Positions 16,065 to 23,921 of a stretch of DNA of 32,779 nucleotides are shown here, piece by piece; the stretch's first letter is position 1, and each line of letters begins with the position of its first letter. Under the pieces are notes generated by a model that was not told the origin of the DNA, searched no databases, and saw only the letters and a program-made list of their open reading frames with translations. The position numbers were made by a program, and so were the translations under genes. The DNA is from an uncultured Verrucomicrobia subdivision 3 bacterium (GTDB lineage Bacteria > Verrucomicrobiota > Verrucomicrobiae > Limisphaerales > UBA11358). The stretch is taken from NCBI GenBank assembly GCA_903847285.1, contig CAINDH010000218.1:1-32779 (forward strand), given 5' to 3'.

Positions 16065-17030
16065 TTACGCAGAGGTCTTTTTATTTTTCACCCGCAGGGC
16101 TTTCAACGCCTGCTTAAAATCTTTCGGCAGAGGGGCTTCAAATTTCACGGCCTTCTTCGTGCGCGGATGGATGAAGGAAAGTTTGTGCGCGTGCAGCAAG
16201 ACGCGCGGCGCGGCGTAGCCGGTGGTGTCGGCAAATTTTTTGTTCGGCTTCGCGGCGTAGGTCACATCGCCCGCGAGCGGATGGCCGAGGTGCAGGAAGT
16301 GGACGCGGATCTGATGCGTGCGTCCGGTGTGGATCTCCGCCTCCACATGCGTGGCGTGCGCGAGCCGTTCGATGACGCGCCAGCTCGTGTGCGCGGCGCG
16401 GCCATCGCCGTCGTCGCACACGGCCATGCGCTTGCGTTCCGTGTGATGGCGTGCGATGGCGGCGTGGATTTCGCCCGCGTCCTGCTTGAGCGGGCCGATG
16501 ACGATGGCGTCGTAAAATTTCTTCACGGTGCGTCCGGCGAATTGTTCCGAGAGAGCGAGGTGCGCCTCGTCATTTTTCGCCACGACGAGGCAGCCGCTGG
16601 TTTCCTTGTCGAGCCGGTGGACGATGCCCGGTCGCGCCACGCCACCAATGCCGCTCAACGAACCTTTGCAATGATGCAGCAGCGCGTTGACGAGCGTGTG
16701 TTCCTCGTGCCCGGCGGCGGGATGCACGACGAGTCCGGCGGCTTTGTTGACGACGAGGAGCGATTTGTCCTCGAACAAAATATCAAGCGGGATGTTTTCC
16801 GGCTGCGCGGTGGCGGGCGTTGCCTCCGGCCAATGAATTTCAATCTCCTCACCCGCGCGCGGTGAGTGCGTGGTCTTGGTGAGCTGGCCGTTGATGCGGA
16901 GATGACCTTGTTCGATGAGACGTTGCATCGTTCCACGCGAACTGTCGGGAAATTTTTCGCGGAGAAAAATGTCGAGGCGTTCCCCCGGACGGGATTGCTC
17001 GACGATGAATTTTTCTGTGCGCGTGGTCAT
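16065..17030 (-). CDS. rluD: RluA/RluD-family 23S rRNA pseudouridine synthase
   Basis: This 321-aa cytoplasmic enzyme isomerises uridine to pseudouridine in RNA. The N-terminal S4 RNA-binding domain (about 10-75) includes GERLDIFLREKF and SRGTMQRLIEQGHLRING. The catalytic domain has GIVHRLDKETSGCLVVAK, with the catalytic Asp at about 141, and later GRTHQIRVH. Length and S4 domain fit RluD/YlyB; the exact target uridines cannot be read from sequence. ATG 17030 was preferred over a TTG at 17039 that overlaps the lspA stop. It follows lspA by 5 nt, the common lspA-rluD order, so it is almost certainly co-transcribed. The C-terminal tail is Lys-rich. Confidence 0.93.
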   Translation of the reverse strand: MTTRTEKFIVEQSRPGERLDIFLREKFPDSSRGTMQRLIEQGHLRINGQLTKTTHSPRAGEEIEIHWPEATPATAQPENIPLDILFEDKSLLVVNKAAGLVVHPAAGHEEHTLVNALLHHCKGSLSGIGGVARPGIVHRLDKETSGCLVVAKNDEAHLALSEQFAGRTVKKFYDAIVIGPLKQDAGEIHAAIARHHTERKRMAVCDDGDGRAAHTSWRVIERLAHATHVEAEIHTGRTHQIRVHFLHLGHPLAGDVTYAAKPNKKFADTTGYAAPRVLLHAHKLSFIHPRTKKAVKFEAPLPKDFKQALKALRVKNKKTSA

Positions 17031-17035
17031 GGCGC

Positions 17036-17560
17036 TCAATTCGCAGGCGTGGGCGCGGGTTCGTTCTTCCAGTTGAGCAGGAAGATGAGCGCCACGCCGG
17101 TGCAGATGGCGGAGTCAGCGACGTTGAACGCAGGAAAATCCCAGATCTCCATCGTGCCGCGTCGCGCCATGTAAAAATGCAGGAAGTCCACGACGGCGTG
17201 GCGTCCGGGCAGCAGGCGGTCGGTGAGGTTGCCGATGATGCCGCCGAAGATGAGCCCGAACGCGAACTGTCCGAGCAGCCGGTGCGCGCTGAAATGCCGC
17301 CGCGAAAACCACAGCACGACGAGCGCAGCGAGGGCGATGATAGCGAGGAAGAAATTATTGCCGGTGAACAGGCTCCAAGCCGCACCAGTGTTCGCGCGGT
17401 GGGTGAGGTTGAAAAAGCCGGGGATGACGGTGTGTTCTGTGTATGCCGGGATGGTTTTCAACACCAGCCATTTGGTCAACTGGTCGAGCGCAAAAATAAA
17501 CGCCGCCAGCGCAAAGATACGTTGGTTTGGCTTTGTCAAAATGGATTCAGCGGCAGCCAT
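17036..17560 (-). CDS. lspA: Lipoprotein signal peptidase (signal peptidase II)
   Basis: This 174-aa inner-membrane aspartyl protease removes signal peptides from diacylglyceryl-modified prolipoproteins, of which several are encoded in this window. It has four hydrophobic segments (about 15-33, 66-87, 97-112, 148-164). The conserved boxes are ALDQLTKW, FFNLTHRANTGAAWS, GIIGNLTDRLLPGRHAVVDF (Asp125) and FNVADSAICTG (Asp149). Asp125 and Asp149 match the catalytic dyad. The frame is open 19 codons upstream, but ATG 17560 (MAAAESILTK) gives the usual length. It is the first gene of the lspA-rluD pair. The YacP-like gene starts divergently 91 nt away. Confidence 0.95.
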   Translation of the reverse strand: MAAAESILTKPNQRIFALAAFIFALDQLTKWLVLKTIPAYTEHTVIPGFFNLTHRANTGAAWSLFTGNNFFLAIIALAALVVLWFSRRHFSAHRLLGQFAFGLIFGGIIGNLTDRLLPGRHAVVDFLHFYMARRGTMEIWDFPAFNVADSAICTGVALIFLLNWKNEPAPTPAN

Positions 17561-17651
17561 GATAAGTTTTCGGCCGCAAATGTAGCGAAAATGCGGGATT
17601 AAACTATCAAATTCCATTTTCAGTTGTGACGCGAGCCGTTACCTTGCGCGC

Positions 17652-18119
17652 ATGGCGCTCGTGCGAATCTTGATCGATGGCTACTCGCTGCTCCACAACT
17701 GGCCGGAGCTGGCCGAGGGTGCGGCGCGTCATTCTGAGGCCGCGCGTGATGTGCTGGTGGAAATGCTTCAGCAATACCAAGACGCTTGCGGCACGCCTGT
17801 CACCGTTTTCTTCGACGGCTCGGGCAAGCGGCGCAAACCCAAAAATGTTTCAGCAACCTCTGTTGAGGTTTTATTTTCCAGCAGCGGTCAGACGGCAGAT
17901 GATTTGATCGAACGCGCCGCGCATCGTTTTCAAGCCTACGGCGAGGTGCTGGTAGTGACGAATGATTTTGCGGAGCGTGACACAGTGACGGGCTTCGGCG
18001 GCTCGGTGGCGAGTTGCGAAAACTTCATCCGCATGATCCAGAATGCGCTGGCGGACTTGGAGGAAAACCTAAACAATCACAATCGCAAAGAGCGCAACCG
18101 TTTTTCCCGCGCGCGCTGA
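17652..18119 (+). CDS. NYN-domain ribonuclease-like protein (YacP family)
   Basis: This 155-aa cytoplasmic protein has the PIN-like NYN fold. Acidic residues expected at the metal site are visible: Asp9 in ILIDGYSLLH, Asp55 in VTVFFDGSG, Asp83/Asp84 in GQTADDLIE and Asp105 in VVTNDFAERD. YacP (Rae1) of Bacillus is a ribosome-associated endonuclease of this family, so RNA cleavage is likely, but the target is unknown. The C-terminal 30 residues are rich in Asn, Lys and Arg. The stop TGA at 18117-18119 directly abuts the ATG of the next gene, which suggests translational coupling. Confidence 0.88.
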   Translation: MALVRILIDGYSLLHNWPELAEGAARHSEAARDVLVEMLQQYQDACGTPVTVFFDGSGKRRKPKNVSATSVEVLFSSSGQTADDLIERAAHRFQAYGEVLVVTNDFAERDTVTGFGGSVASCENFIRMIQNALADLEENLNNHNRKERNRFSRAR

Positions 18120-19118
18120 ATGTTCATGAATGTTCCGATGACAAAATTTTTCTTCCGCGCCCTCCTCCTGTTTTCGTTTTTCTGCGCGACGCTGGCACAC
18201 GCGGCGGATGAGCAGCGCTGGCTGCTCATCTTTGATACTTCATCCGCGATGAAGAAGCGGCTCCCGGCAGTCGAGGCGGAAATCAAATCCCTGTTCCTCT
18301 CCTCAATTGATGGGAAACTCCGCACCAACGACAGCATCGGCGTGTGGACTTTTGACAGCCAGTTGCATGCCGGCCAGTTTCCGTTGATGTGGTGGCAGCC
18401 GGAGCGCGCGGCGTTGGAGGCGACCAATCTGGCGATGTTCCTGCGCGGGCAGAAATTCTCCGGCAATACCAAATTCGATGCGTTGCAGCCGACGCTCAAT
18501 CGAGTCATCGCGGATTCCGAGCGGCTGACGGTGCTGATTTTTTGCAGCGGCGCGGATGAAATCCATTGGACGCCTTACGACGAAAGTTTGAATGCCATGC
18601 TGGCGCAGACCGCCGCCGAACGTAAAAAATCTTTGCAGCCGGTGGTTGTTTTATTGCGCACGCAAGTAGGCAAATATATTGGCGCGACGGTAAACTTTCC
18701 GCCGCAGCCGGTGACCTCGCCGTCGTTCCCTCTGTTGCCGTGCGAAATAAAAACCATTCCCAGCAATCCACCGCCGGTGGCTATCGTGGTTCCCGCAACA
18801 AAACCGATTGTGCCTGTAGCGCCGTCACTTGTCATCGTTGGCACACACGTCAGCAGTAATACCAATGACATCGTGAAGTATGCCGCTGCCGTGGCTAGCA
18901 ACGCCGTCGCGTTGGCAAAATCAAATCCGCCAGTCATCGTGTCAAAGCCGGTTGCATCCACGGGGTCTTTCGACAAGGCGCTGGTTTATGTTGGCGCCGC
19001 CTTGCTGACGGTGGCGGTGGGGTTGGTGTTTTTTATGCTGGGTCGGCGGCGCGAACCTCGCAGCAGCCTCATCACGAGTTCCATGCAAGATGATTTGCAA
19101 CCGCCGGACCGAAAATAA
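18120..19118 (+). CDS. Membrane-anchored von Willebrand A-like protein
   Basis: This 332-aa protein has a signal peptide (FFRALLLFSFFCATLAHAAD, cleavage about residue 29). A VWA-like domain (about 33-190) starts with the strand WLLIFDTSSAM. A Pro/Val/Ser/Thr-rich linker (about 200-285), a transmembrane helix (about 287-307) and a short basic cytoplasmic tail (GRRREPRSS) follow. The MIDAS-like box DTSSA (39-43) lacks the last Ser of DxSxS, so metal-dependent ligand binding may be lost or altered. Topology puts the VWA domain in the periplasm. The gene starts one base after the YacP-like stop; Met3 and Met7 are alternative starts. Partners and function are unknown. Confidence 0.72.
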   Translation: MFMNVPMTKFFFRALLLFSFFCATLAHAADEQRWLLIFDTSSAMKKRLPAVEAEIKSLFLSSIDGKLRTNDSIGVWTFDSQLHAGQFPLMWWQPERAALEATNLAMFLRGQKFSGNTKFDALQPTLNRVIADSERLTVLIFCSGADEIHWTPYDESLNAMLAQTAAERKKSLQPVVVLLRTQVGKYIGATVNFPPQPVTSPSFPLLPCEIKTIPSNPPPVAIVVPATKPIVPVAPSLVIVGTHVSSNTNDIVKYAAAVASNAVALAKSNPPVIVSKPVASTGSFDKALVYVGAALLTVAVGLVFFMLGRRREPRSSLITSSMQDDLQPPDRK

Positions 19119-19166
19119 TTTCTTTCGCGCGTGACTTTAGGGCGGGGCTTCTGGAAAATTTGGCGT

Positions 19167-19880
19167 ATGAAAATCCAGCCGTTAAATCTATTCTGTGTTG
19201 TCGCCGCGCTGAGTCTCCTCATTGCCGGCTGTTCCAATGAAAAATCCGCCGCGCCCGCTACGCCGGCGATTACGCCTGCCGCCCCTGCCGGTGCCCAAGC
19301 GACTACGCCCGGAGCGAATACTTTTGCCGACCCCGCCAAGCTGACAGAAAAAGCCCCCGAAGTTTTCAGGGCGCAGTTTGAGACGACCAAGGGAAAATTC
19401 ACCATTGAAGTCACCCGCTCGCTTGCTCCGAATGGCGCGGATCGTTTCTACAACCTGGTTCGCTCGGGTTTTTTCACCGACATTGAATTTTTCCGCGTCG
19501 TGCCGGGTTTCATGGCTCAGTTCGGCATTCACGGCGACCCGTCCGTGTCTGCCAAATGGCGTGAAGCCAACCTCTCTGACGACCCGGTCAAGACCAGCAA
19601 TGCGCGCGGCATGGTTACGTTTGCCACCGCTGGTCCGAACACGCGAACCACACAGATGTTCATCAATTACGGCGACAACGGTTTTCTCGACGGTCAAGGC
19701 TTTTCACCGTTCGGCAAAGTCATTGAAGGCATGGATGTCGTAGACAAAATCAATAGCGAGTCCGGCGAACGTCCGAACCAGGGAGCCATTCAACAGGTTG
19801 GTAACGAATACCTGAAAAAGGAATTCCCGAACCTCGACAGTATTAAATCTGCGGCCATCGTCGCGGATGCCACCAAATAA
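19167..19880 (+). CDS. Cyclophilin-type peptidyl-prolyl isomerase, lipoprotein
   Basis: This 237-aa predicted lipoprotein catalyses cis-trans isomerisation of prolyl bonds. Its signal peptide ends in lipobox LIAGC (Cys22). A Pro/Ala/Thr-rich linker (about 25-60) leads to the cyclophilin domain (about 68-225). Core residues are kept in FFRVVPGFMAQFG (Arg110, Phe115, Gln118), and GPNTRTTQMFINYGDN plus GFSPFGKVIEGMDVVD are typical. ATG 19167 was preferred to a GTG at 19131 because it yields a clean lipoprotein signal. It likely assists folding of envelope proteins. A second, cytoplasmic cyclophilin gene follows after 49 nt. Confidence 0.92.
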   Translation: MKIQPLNLFCVVAALSLLIAGCSNEKSAAPATPAITPAAPAGAQATTPGANTFADPAKLTEKAPEVFRAQFETTKGKFTIEVTRSLAPNGADRFYNLVRSGFFTDIEFFRVVPGFMAQFGIHGDPSVSAKWREANLSDDPVKTSNARGMVTFATAGPNTRTTQMFINYGDNGFLDGQGFSPFGKVIEGMDVVDKINSESGERPNQGAIQQVGNEYLKKEFPNLDSIKSAAIVADATK

Positions 19881-19929
19881 TTTGAACACGGAAGTTCACT
19901 ATTACACCACCAACACGGAAGCAATTAAT

Positions 19930-20442
19930 ATGAGCGAAATCGCAATCATCAAAACCACCGAAGGAGAAATGCACTTGGAATTTTGGGCCGATGTCGCGCC
20001 CAAGACCGTTGAGAATTTCAAGACGCTGGCGAAAAAAGGCTACTACGACGGAACCTGTTTTCACCGCATCATCAAGGGCTTCATGATCCAAGGTGGCGAC
20101 CCGCTGACCAAGGACGCGAGTAAAGAACATGCTTGGGGAACCGGCGGTCCGGGCTACCAAATCAAGGCAGAGTTCAACGAACGCAAACACCAGCGCGGCG
20201 TCATTTCCATGGCGCGCAGTTCCAATCCCGATTCCGCCGGCTCACAGTTTTTCATATGCGATGGCGACGCGTCATTCCTCGACCGTCAATACACCGCGTT
20301 CGGCAAGCTCATCAAAGGTGAAGACACACTTGCAAAAATCGCCGGCACCTCCGTTGGCGCCAGTGGCTCAGGCGAACCGAGCAAGCCTCTCAAACGCATC
20401 GGCGTGGTCAGTATCACCATCGCCGCCGCTCCGGCGAAATAA
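19930..20442 (+). CDS. Cyclophilin-type peptidyl-prolyl isomerase, cytoplasmic
   Basis: This 170-aa single-domain cyclophilin has no signal peptide and is similar to PpiB. The active-site segment CFHRIIKGFMIQGGDP holds Arg46, Phe51 and Gln54. GVISMARSSNPDSAGSQFF and AFGKLIKGEDTLAKI complete the fold. The frame is open 21 codons upstream, but ATG 19930 is preceded by GGAAG at good spacing and matches the family N-terminus. It lies downstream of the lipoprotein cyclophilin and is followed by a strong terminator, so the two probably form a bicistron supplying prolyl isomerase on both sides of the membrane. Confidence 0.94.
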   Translation: MSEIAIIKTTEGEMHLEFWADVAPKTVENFKTLAKKGYYDGTCFHRIIKGFMIQGGDPLTKDASKEHAWGTGGPGYQIKAEFNERKHQRGVISMARSSNPDSAGSQFFICDGDASFLDRQYTAFGKLIKGEDTLAKIAGTSVGASGSGEPSKPLKRIGVVSITIAAAPAK

Positions 20443-20466
20443 ATGCCAGCGGTAGCACGCACTTTC

Positions 20467-20496
20467 AAGGCGCGGAATTTTTTCCGCGCCTTTTTT
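20467..20496 (+). terminator. Intrinsic terminator after the cyclophilin pair
   Basis: A perfect 11-bp stem AAGGCGCGGAA / TTCCGCGCCTT (20467-20477 with 20482-20492) has a TTTT loop and runs into a TTTTTT tract, 24 nt after the cyclophilin stop. Confidence 0.93.
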
Positions 20497-20788
20497 ATTG
20501 TGGCATTGAAAGCGGCAGGCATGGTTGACAGCGGGCATCGCCGCACCGCCCTCCACGAAGAAGTAGGATAGCGACGCGACTTGTAAATACCCAGACCAAG
20601 AAAGGCGATCAAGGGTAGCTAGGTATGAAAGTGCACATCGGCGCAAAGAAGCGCGCGCGATCGTGGCGCTGGAATGAAAAATAAACTGACAGATCGCGGG
20701 CAAACGCGGACATATCAACTGCTCCATCGGGAACGGAAAAGCACAGTGGTCTTTCCCCAAAGGCAAACCCGCTTCGGAACAGGGGGAA
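20497..20788. other. Intergenic region without recognised gene
   Basis: About 290 nt lie between the cyclophilin terminator and the 3' end of the pyrophosphatase gene. Open frames here are short or overlap the cyclophilin gene antisense, and their translations resemble no family I know. No clear hairpin or repeat was seen. It might hold a decayed gene, but I cannot name one. Confidence 0.4.
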
Positions 20789-22465
20789 TCAACCCTTCAC
20801 CCCTTTTTCCGTCTCGCGTAGGCAGTGCGTGAGGTAGGGGAGCAGTTGTTTCTTACGCGAGACGACATCGCGCAACTCATAGATGCCCGGTTCGCAGCGC
20901 GGGTAGTCAATCCGCTTAATGAACTTGGTTTCGCCCACTACGAGCAGGAGCGAGCTTTGTGTGGTCACATCCGTCACCAGCAGCGCTGAGAAATAAAACG
21001 CGCGGCTGGCGCGGAAGTTTTCCAGCGCGGTGAGCAACTCATCTTTGCGTTTCCAGAACTGCTCAAAGCCAATCTCCTCAATCTGCGCGACGCTGAACTT
21101 GGTTTTGTTCTCCTCGTATTCCTTGCAGTCGGTGGTGACGGCCTGCGGCGCAGGTTTGAGTGTGAGCAACGAGCCGCTGGCAAAAAGTTTTTCCGTGAAC
21201 TCACGGGCGTTGACTTGCGAGAGCGTTTCCAGCTTTTTTAAAATTTCCACATCGCGCGCAGTCGTGGTGGGCGAGGTCAGGTTCAGCGTGTCGGAAACCA
21301 AACCTGCCAGCATGAGTCCGGCGATGGCGCGGGGCATTTCCACGCCGTGCCGGAAAAAACAATCCGCCACGATCGTGCAGGTGGAGCCGACTGGTTCGTT
21401 GCGGAACAAAATCGGCTGCTGCGTGGCGAGCGCACCGATGCGGTGATGATCAATAATCTCAAGGATCTCCACTTCATCCGCGCCTTGCACGGCTTGGGTA
21501 AGCTCGTTGTGATCCACCAAGATCAGTTTGCGCGTGACTGGTTTCAAAAAATCCGTCTTCGATAAAATGCCGACGGTCTGGCCTTCGCTACCGAGCACAG
21601 GAAAGGCTTGATAGCCGGAGGACATGGCCTCATCGCGCACGGCGGCTAGCGGTGCGTTTTCGCGGAAACAGAGAAATTCCTCGTTCAAGACGTGGCTTAC
21701 GGAAACCGCTGCGCGGCAAAGCGACGCGGTGGTGGCAGTGTCGTGCGGCGAAGTAATGACGCTGACTTTGTTTTTTTGCGCGGCCTCGACGGTCTTTGGT
21801 TCTACCGTGATGCCGCCGGTGACGATGAGCACGCGCACGCCTTCGCGGATGGCGACGTTCTGGATGTCCCAGCGGTCGCCGACCACGACACATAATTTTT
21901 CCGCCGGAAATTTTTCGAGCCGATGGGTGAATGACTCCAAGCCCATCGCGCCGATCATCAGAATCAATTCCTCTTCCCGCTCGCCGTCGAAGCCAACGAG
22001 GAGATTGCCGTCCAAGGTTTTCGCCAGACCAGAAAGCGACGAAACGACTTCGCGGGAATTGTGTTCGCCGTTCAAGCCCCGGTTCACCGCCGGAAATAGA
22101 AATTTACTCAACTTAAATAGCGAGAGCAGGCCGCGACATTTCCGCGCCTCGTCCAGCACCGGCAGCAGGCGGAGATTTTTTTCATCCATCAAACGGAGTG
22201 CGTCCGCCGCCGTGGCTTCCGGGCGCACGCTTAAAATTTTCCGCTGCATCACGTCGGAGATTTTCGGCGAGACGTCGGCGACGAATTTTGGCGCAGCCAC
22301 GCCGAAGGTTTTAAGCACGAAATCAATGCGGTCATTGGTATCGCCGCAGCGGGCGGCCACGGCCTCGCTCATGCCGGTGCGGCGTTTAAATTCTGCGTAG
22401 CCGATGGCTGAGCAGATGGCGTCCGTATCCGGGTTCCGGTGGCCGATGACTAAGATATCACTCAT
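20789..22465 (-). CDS. ppaC: CBS-domain family II (Mn-dependent) inorganic pyrophosphatase
   Basis: This 558-aa cytoplasmic enzyme hydrolyses pyrophosphate to phosphate. The DHH domain is split by a regulatory insert. Residues 1-65 begin MSDILVIGHRNPDTD (ligands His9, Asp13, Asp15). A CBS motif (about 68-125), a DRTGG-like domain (about 130-245) and a second CBS motif (about 255-310) follow. The DHH core resumes with LVDHNE and IIDHHRIG (Asp339, His340, His341), then GLVSDTLNLTSPTTT. DHHA2 (about 425-550) ends with SRKKQLLPYL. CBS pairs in this family bind adenine nucleotides and adjust activity. The SDTL...SPT stretch has Thr where Bacillus PpaC is thought to have a substrate-binding Lys. 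ATG 22465 was chosen because the metal-binding GHRNPDTD must sit near the N-terminus. Confidence 0.9.
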   Translation of the reverse strand: MSDILVIGHRNPDTDAICSAIGYAEFKRRTGMSEAVAARCGDTNDRIDFVLKTFGVAAPKFVADVSPKISDVMQRKILSVRPEATAADALRLMDEKNLRLLPVLDEARKCRGLLSLFKLSKFLFPAVNRGLNGEHNSREVVSSLSGLAKTLDGNLLVGFDGEREEELILMIGAMGLESFTHRLEKFPAEKLCVVVGDRWDIQNVAIREGVRVLIVTGGITVEPKTVEAAQKNKVSVITSPHDTATTASLCRAAVSVSHVLNEEFLCFRENAPLAAVRDEAMSSGYQAFPVLGSEGQTVGILSKTDFLKPVTRKLILVDHNELTQAVQGADEVEILEIIDHHRIGALATQQPILFRNEPVGSTCTIVADCFFRHGVEMPRAIAGLMLAGLVSDTLNLTSPTTTARDVEILKKLETLSQVNAREFTEKLFASGSLLTLKPAPQAVTTDCKEYEENKTKFSVAQIEEIGFEQFWKRKDELLTALENFRASRAFYFSALLVTDVTTQSSLLLVVGETKFIKRIDYPRCEPGIYELRDVVSRKKQLLPYLTHCLRETEKGVKG

Positions 22466-22555
22466 GCAAGTCGCGGAGCCTAGCCAGAATTGGCGATGGC
22501 AGCAAGCGGAAGGCGGATTGACTAGGCTGGCCGCGCATCGCAACATTTTTTCTCC
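22466..22555. promoter_or_regulatory. Divergent promoter region, pyrophosphatase / polygalacturonase
   Basis: These 90 nt separate two divergent starts and must hold both promoters. The frame of the minus-strand gene runs through it to an ATG at 22546, only 9 nt from the GH28 ATG, which argues against that longer start. No clear -35/-10 pair or operator was identified. Confidence 0.35.
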
Positions 22556-23812
22556 ATGAAAAAACTTTTTGCCTTGGCCGTCGCGCTGAACTTGGCTGCC
22601 ACAGTTTTAGCCGCTGAAAAACCTGCGCTCAACGTTCTCGACTTTGGCGCGAAGGGCGATGGCGTGACGAAAGACACCGTCGCGATTCAAAAGGCGCTGG
22701 ACACCTGCGCCGAGTCTGGCGGTGGCACAGTGATGCTGCCCGAAGGCGTGTTTCTGACCGGCAGTCTCGTCATCGGCGCGAACACCACCGTGCAGCTCGC
22801 CCCGCGAGCGAATATTCTTGGCAGCGCGGACATCGCGGACTACCCCGTCATCAACGTCCGCTGGGAAGGCGAGTTTCGCGACGGCCACCGCGCACTGCTC
22901 TCCGCCAGTAACGCTGCGAATGTCACCGTCAGCGGTGGCGCAATTTTTGGCCCGCCGCTGAACCTCGGCAAACTGCGCAATCCTCGCGGCCCCGTGCTGA
23001 TCGAACTCACCAGCTGCACAAATACGCTGCTGGAAAATTTCACCACGCAATATCAGCAGCTCTGGAGCATCCATCCGCTCTACTGCAACAATTTCACCGC
23101 GCGCGGCCTGACCATTCGCTCGGTGAATGCCAACGGCGACGGGATTGACGTGGAATCCTGCGACGGTGTGCTCATTGAGAAATGCGATATCAATACCGGT
23201 GATGATGCCATCGCCCTCAAGTCCGGCCGCGGCCTCGCAGCGCAAAATCTTAACCGGCCCACCCAGAACGTCATCATCCGCGATTCGCGCCTGCAAAGTT
23301 CCATCTACGCGGGCCTCGCCCTCGGCACGGAAATGTCCGGTGGCATCAGCAATGTGCAGGTTTCCGGCTGCGTCATTTCTGGCCGACAAAACGCCATCTT
23401 CATCAAGAGCCGGGATGGTCGTGGCGGCTACATGGAAAACATTTCCTGTGAAAATCTCACCATCCTCAAGTCGCCCACATTCATCGGCATTGACCTGATA
23501 AAAAAAGGCATCCAAGCCACCGACCCTGTGCCCGGCGATGTGGAGAAATGGTCGCGCGTCCAAAATTTCAGCTTCAAAAAAATCCGCGTGCAGGATGTGT
23601 CTGAGCTGATTGCCGGCACGAACATTCCCGCCGCTCGTCCGCTGGATGGCCTGACGCTCTCGGATATTTCCGGCACCTGCGCGCGCGCCATCTCGCTGGC
23701 AAACGTGACGAACGCGAATTTTACAAAAATCCGCGTGACGGGCTACACCGGCGAACTGGTCAGTGCCAGCAACGTTCAAGGTAAAGGCCTCGACGGCACG
23801 GCGGCCAAGTAA
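22556..23812 (+). CDS. Exported glycoside hydrolase family 28 (polygalacturonase-like)
   Basis: This 418-aa right-handed beta-helix enzyme cleaves alpha-1,4-galacturonosyl bonds in pectin. It has a signal peptide (MKKLFALAVALNLAATVLAA) and then NVLDFGAKGDGVTKDTVAIQ, typical of GH28. The catalytic acids are in NGDGID (193-198; Asp195) and GDDAIALKSG (Asp216, Asp217). GTEMSGGISNV replaces the GHG box of endo-enzymes, as in bacterial exo-type members, and IFIKSRDGRGGY carries the substrate-binding Lys. Exo-action on oligogalacturonides is therefore likely, but inferred. It is secreted to the periplasm or beyond. The oligogalacturonate lyase 3 kb downstream suggests joint pectin use. Confidence 0.9.
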   Translation: MKKLFALAVALNLAATVLAAEKPALNVLDFGAKGDGVTKDTVAIQKALDTCAESGGGTVMLPEGVFLTGSLVIGANTTVQLAPRANILGSADIADYPVINVRWEGEFRDGHRALLSASNAANVTVSGGAIFGPPLNLGKLRNPRGPVLIELTSCTNTLLENFTTQYQQLWSIHPLYCNNFTARGLTIRSVNANGDGIDVESCDGVLIEKCDINTGDDAIALKSGRGLAAQNLNRPTQNVIIRDSRLQSSIYAGLALGTEMSGGISNVQVSGCVISGRQNAIFIKSRDGRGGYMENISCENLTILKSPTFIGIDLIKKGIQATDPVPGDVEKWSRVQNFSFKKIRVQDVSELIAGTNIPAARPLDGLTLSDISGTCARAISLANVTNANFTKIRVTGYTGELVSASNVQGKGLDGTAAK

Positions 23813-23895
23813 TTAGGTCCAAGGATAACTGCGGGAATTGTTGGGCGTGTAATAAAGTGTCGCCTATGTCGTGTGTTGCCCGACGGTTGCCATGG

Positions 23896-23921
23896 TAAAA
23901 ACCTGCTTCAGAATTCAGGTT
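23896..23921 (-). terminator. Probable intrinsic terminator of the YncE/phosphoesterase gene
   Basis: Read on the minus strand, AACCTG (ending within the stop region, 23921-23916) pairs with CAGGTT (23905-23900) around a 10-nt loop and continues into TTTTT. The stem is only 6 bp, but placement directly at the end of the gene supports it. Confidence 0.55.

Noticed and set aside
20368..20766. 132-codon frame on the minus strand
   Set aside because: It is partly antisense to the cyclophilin gene and runs through its terminator hairpin. The translation shows no family resemblance.
22607..23779. 390-codon open frame on the minus strand
   Set aside because: It is antisense to the GH28 gene, which has intact catalytic motifs. 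The composition is that of a shadow frame.
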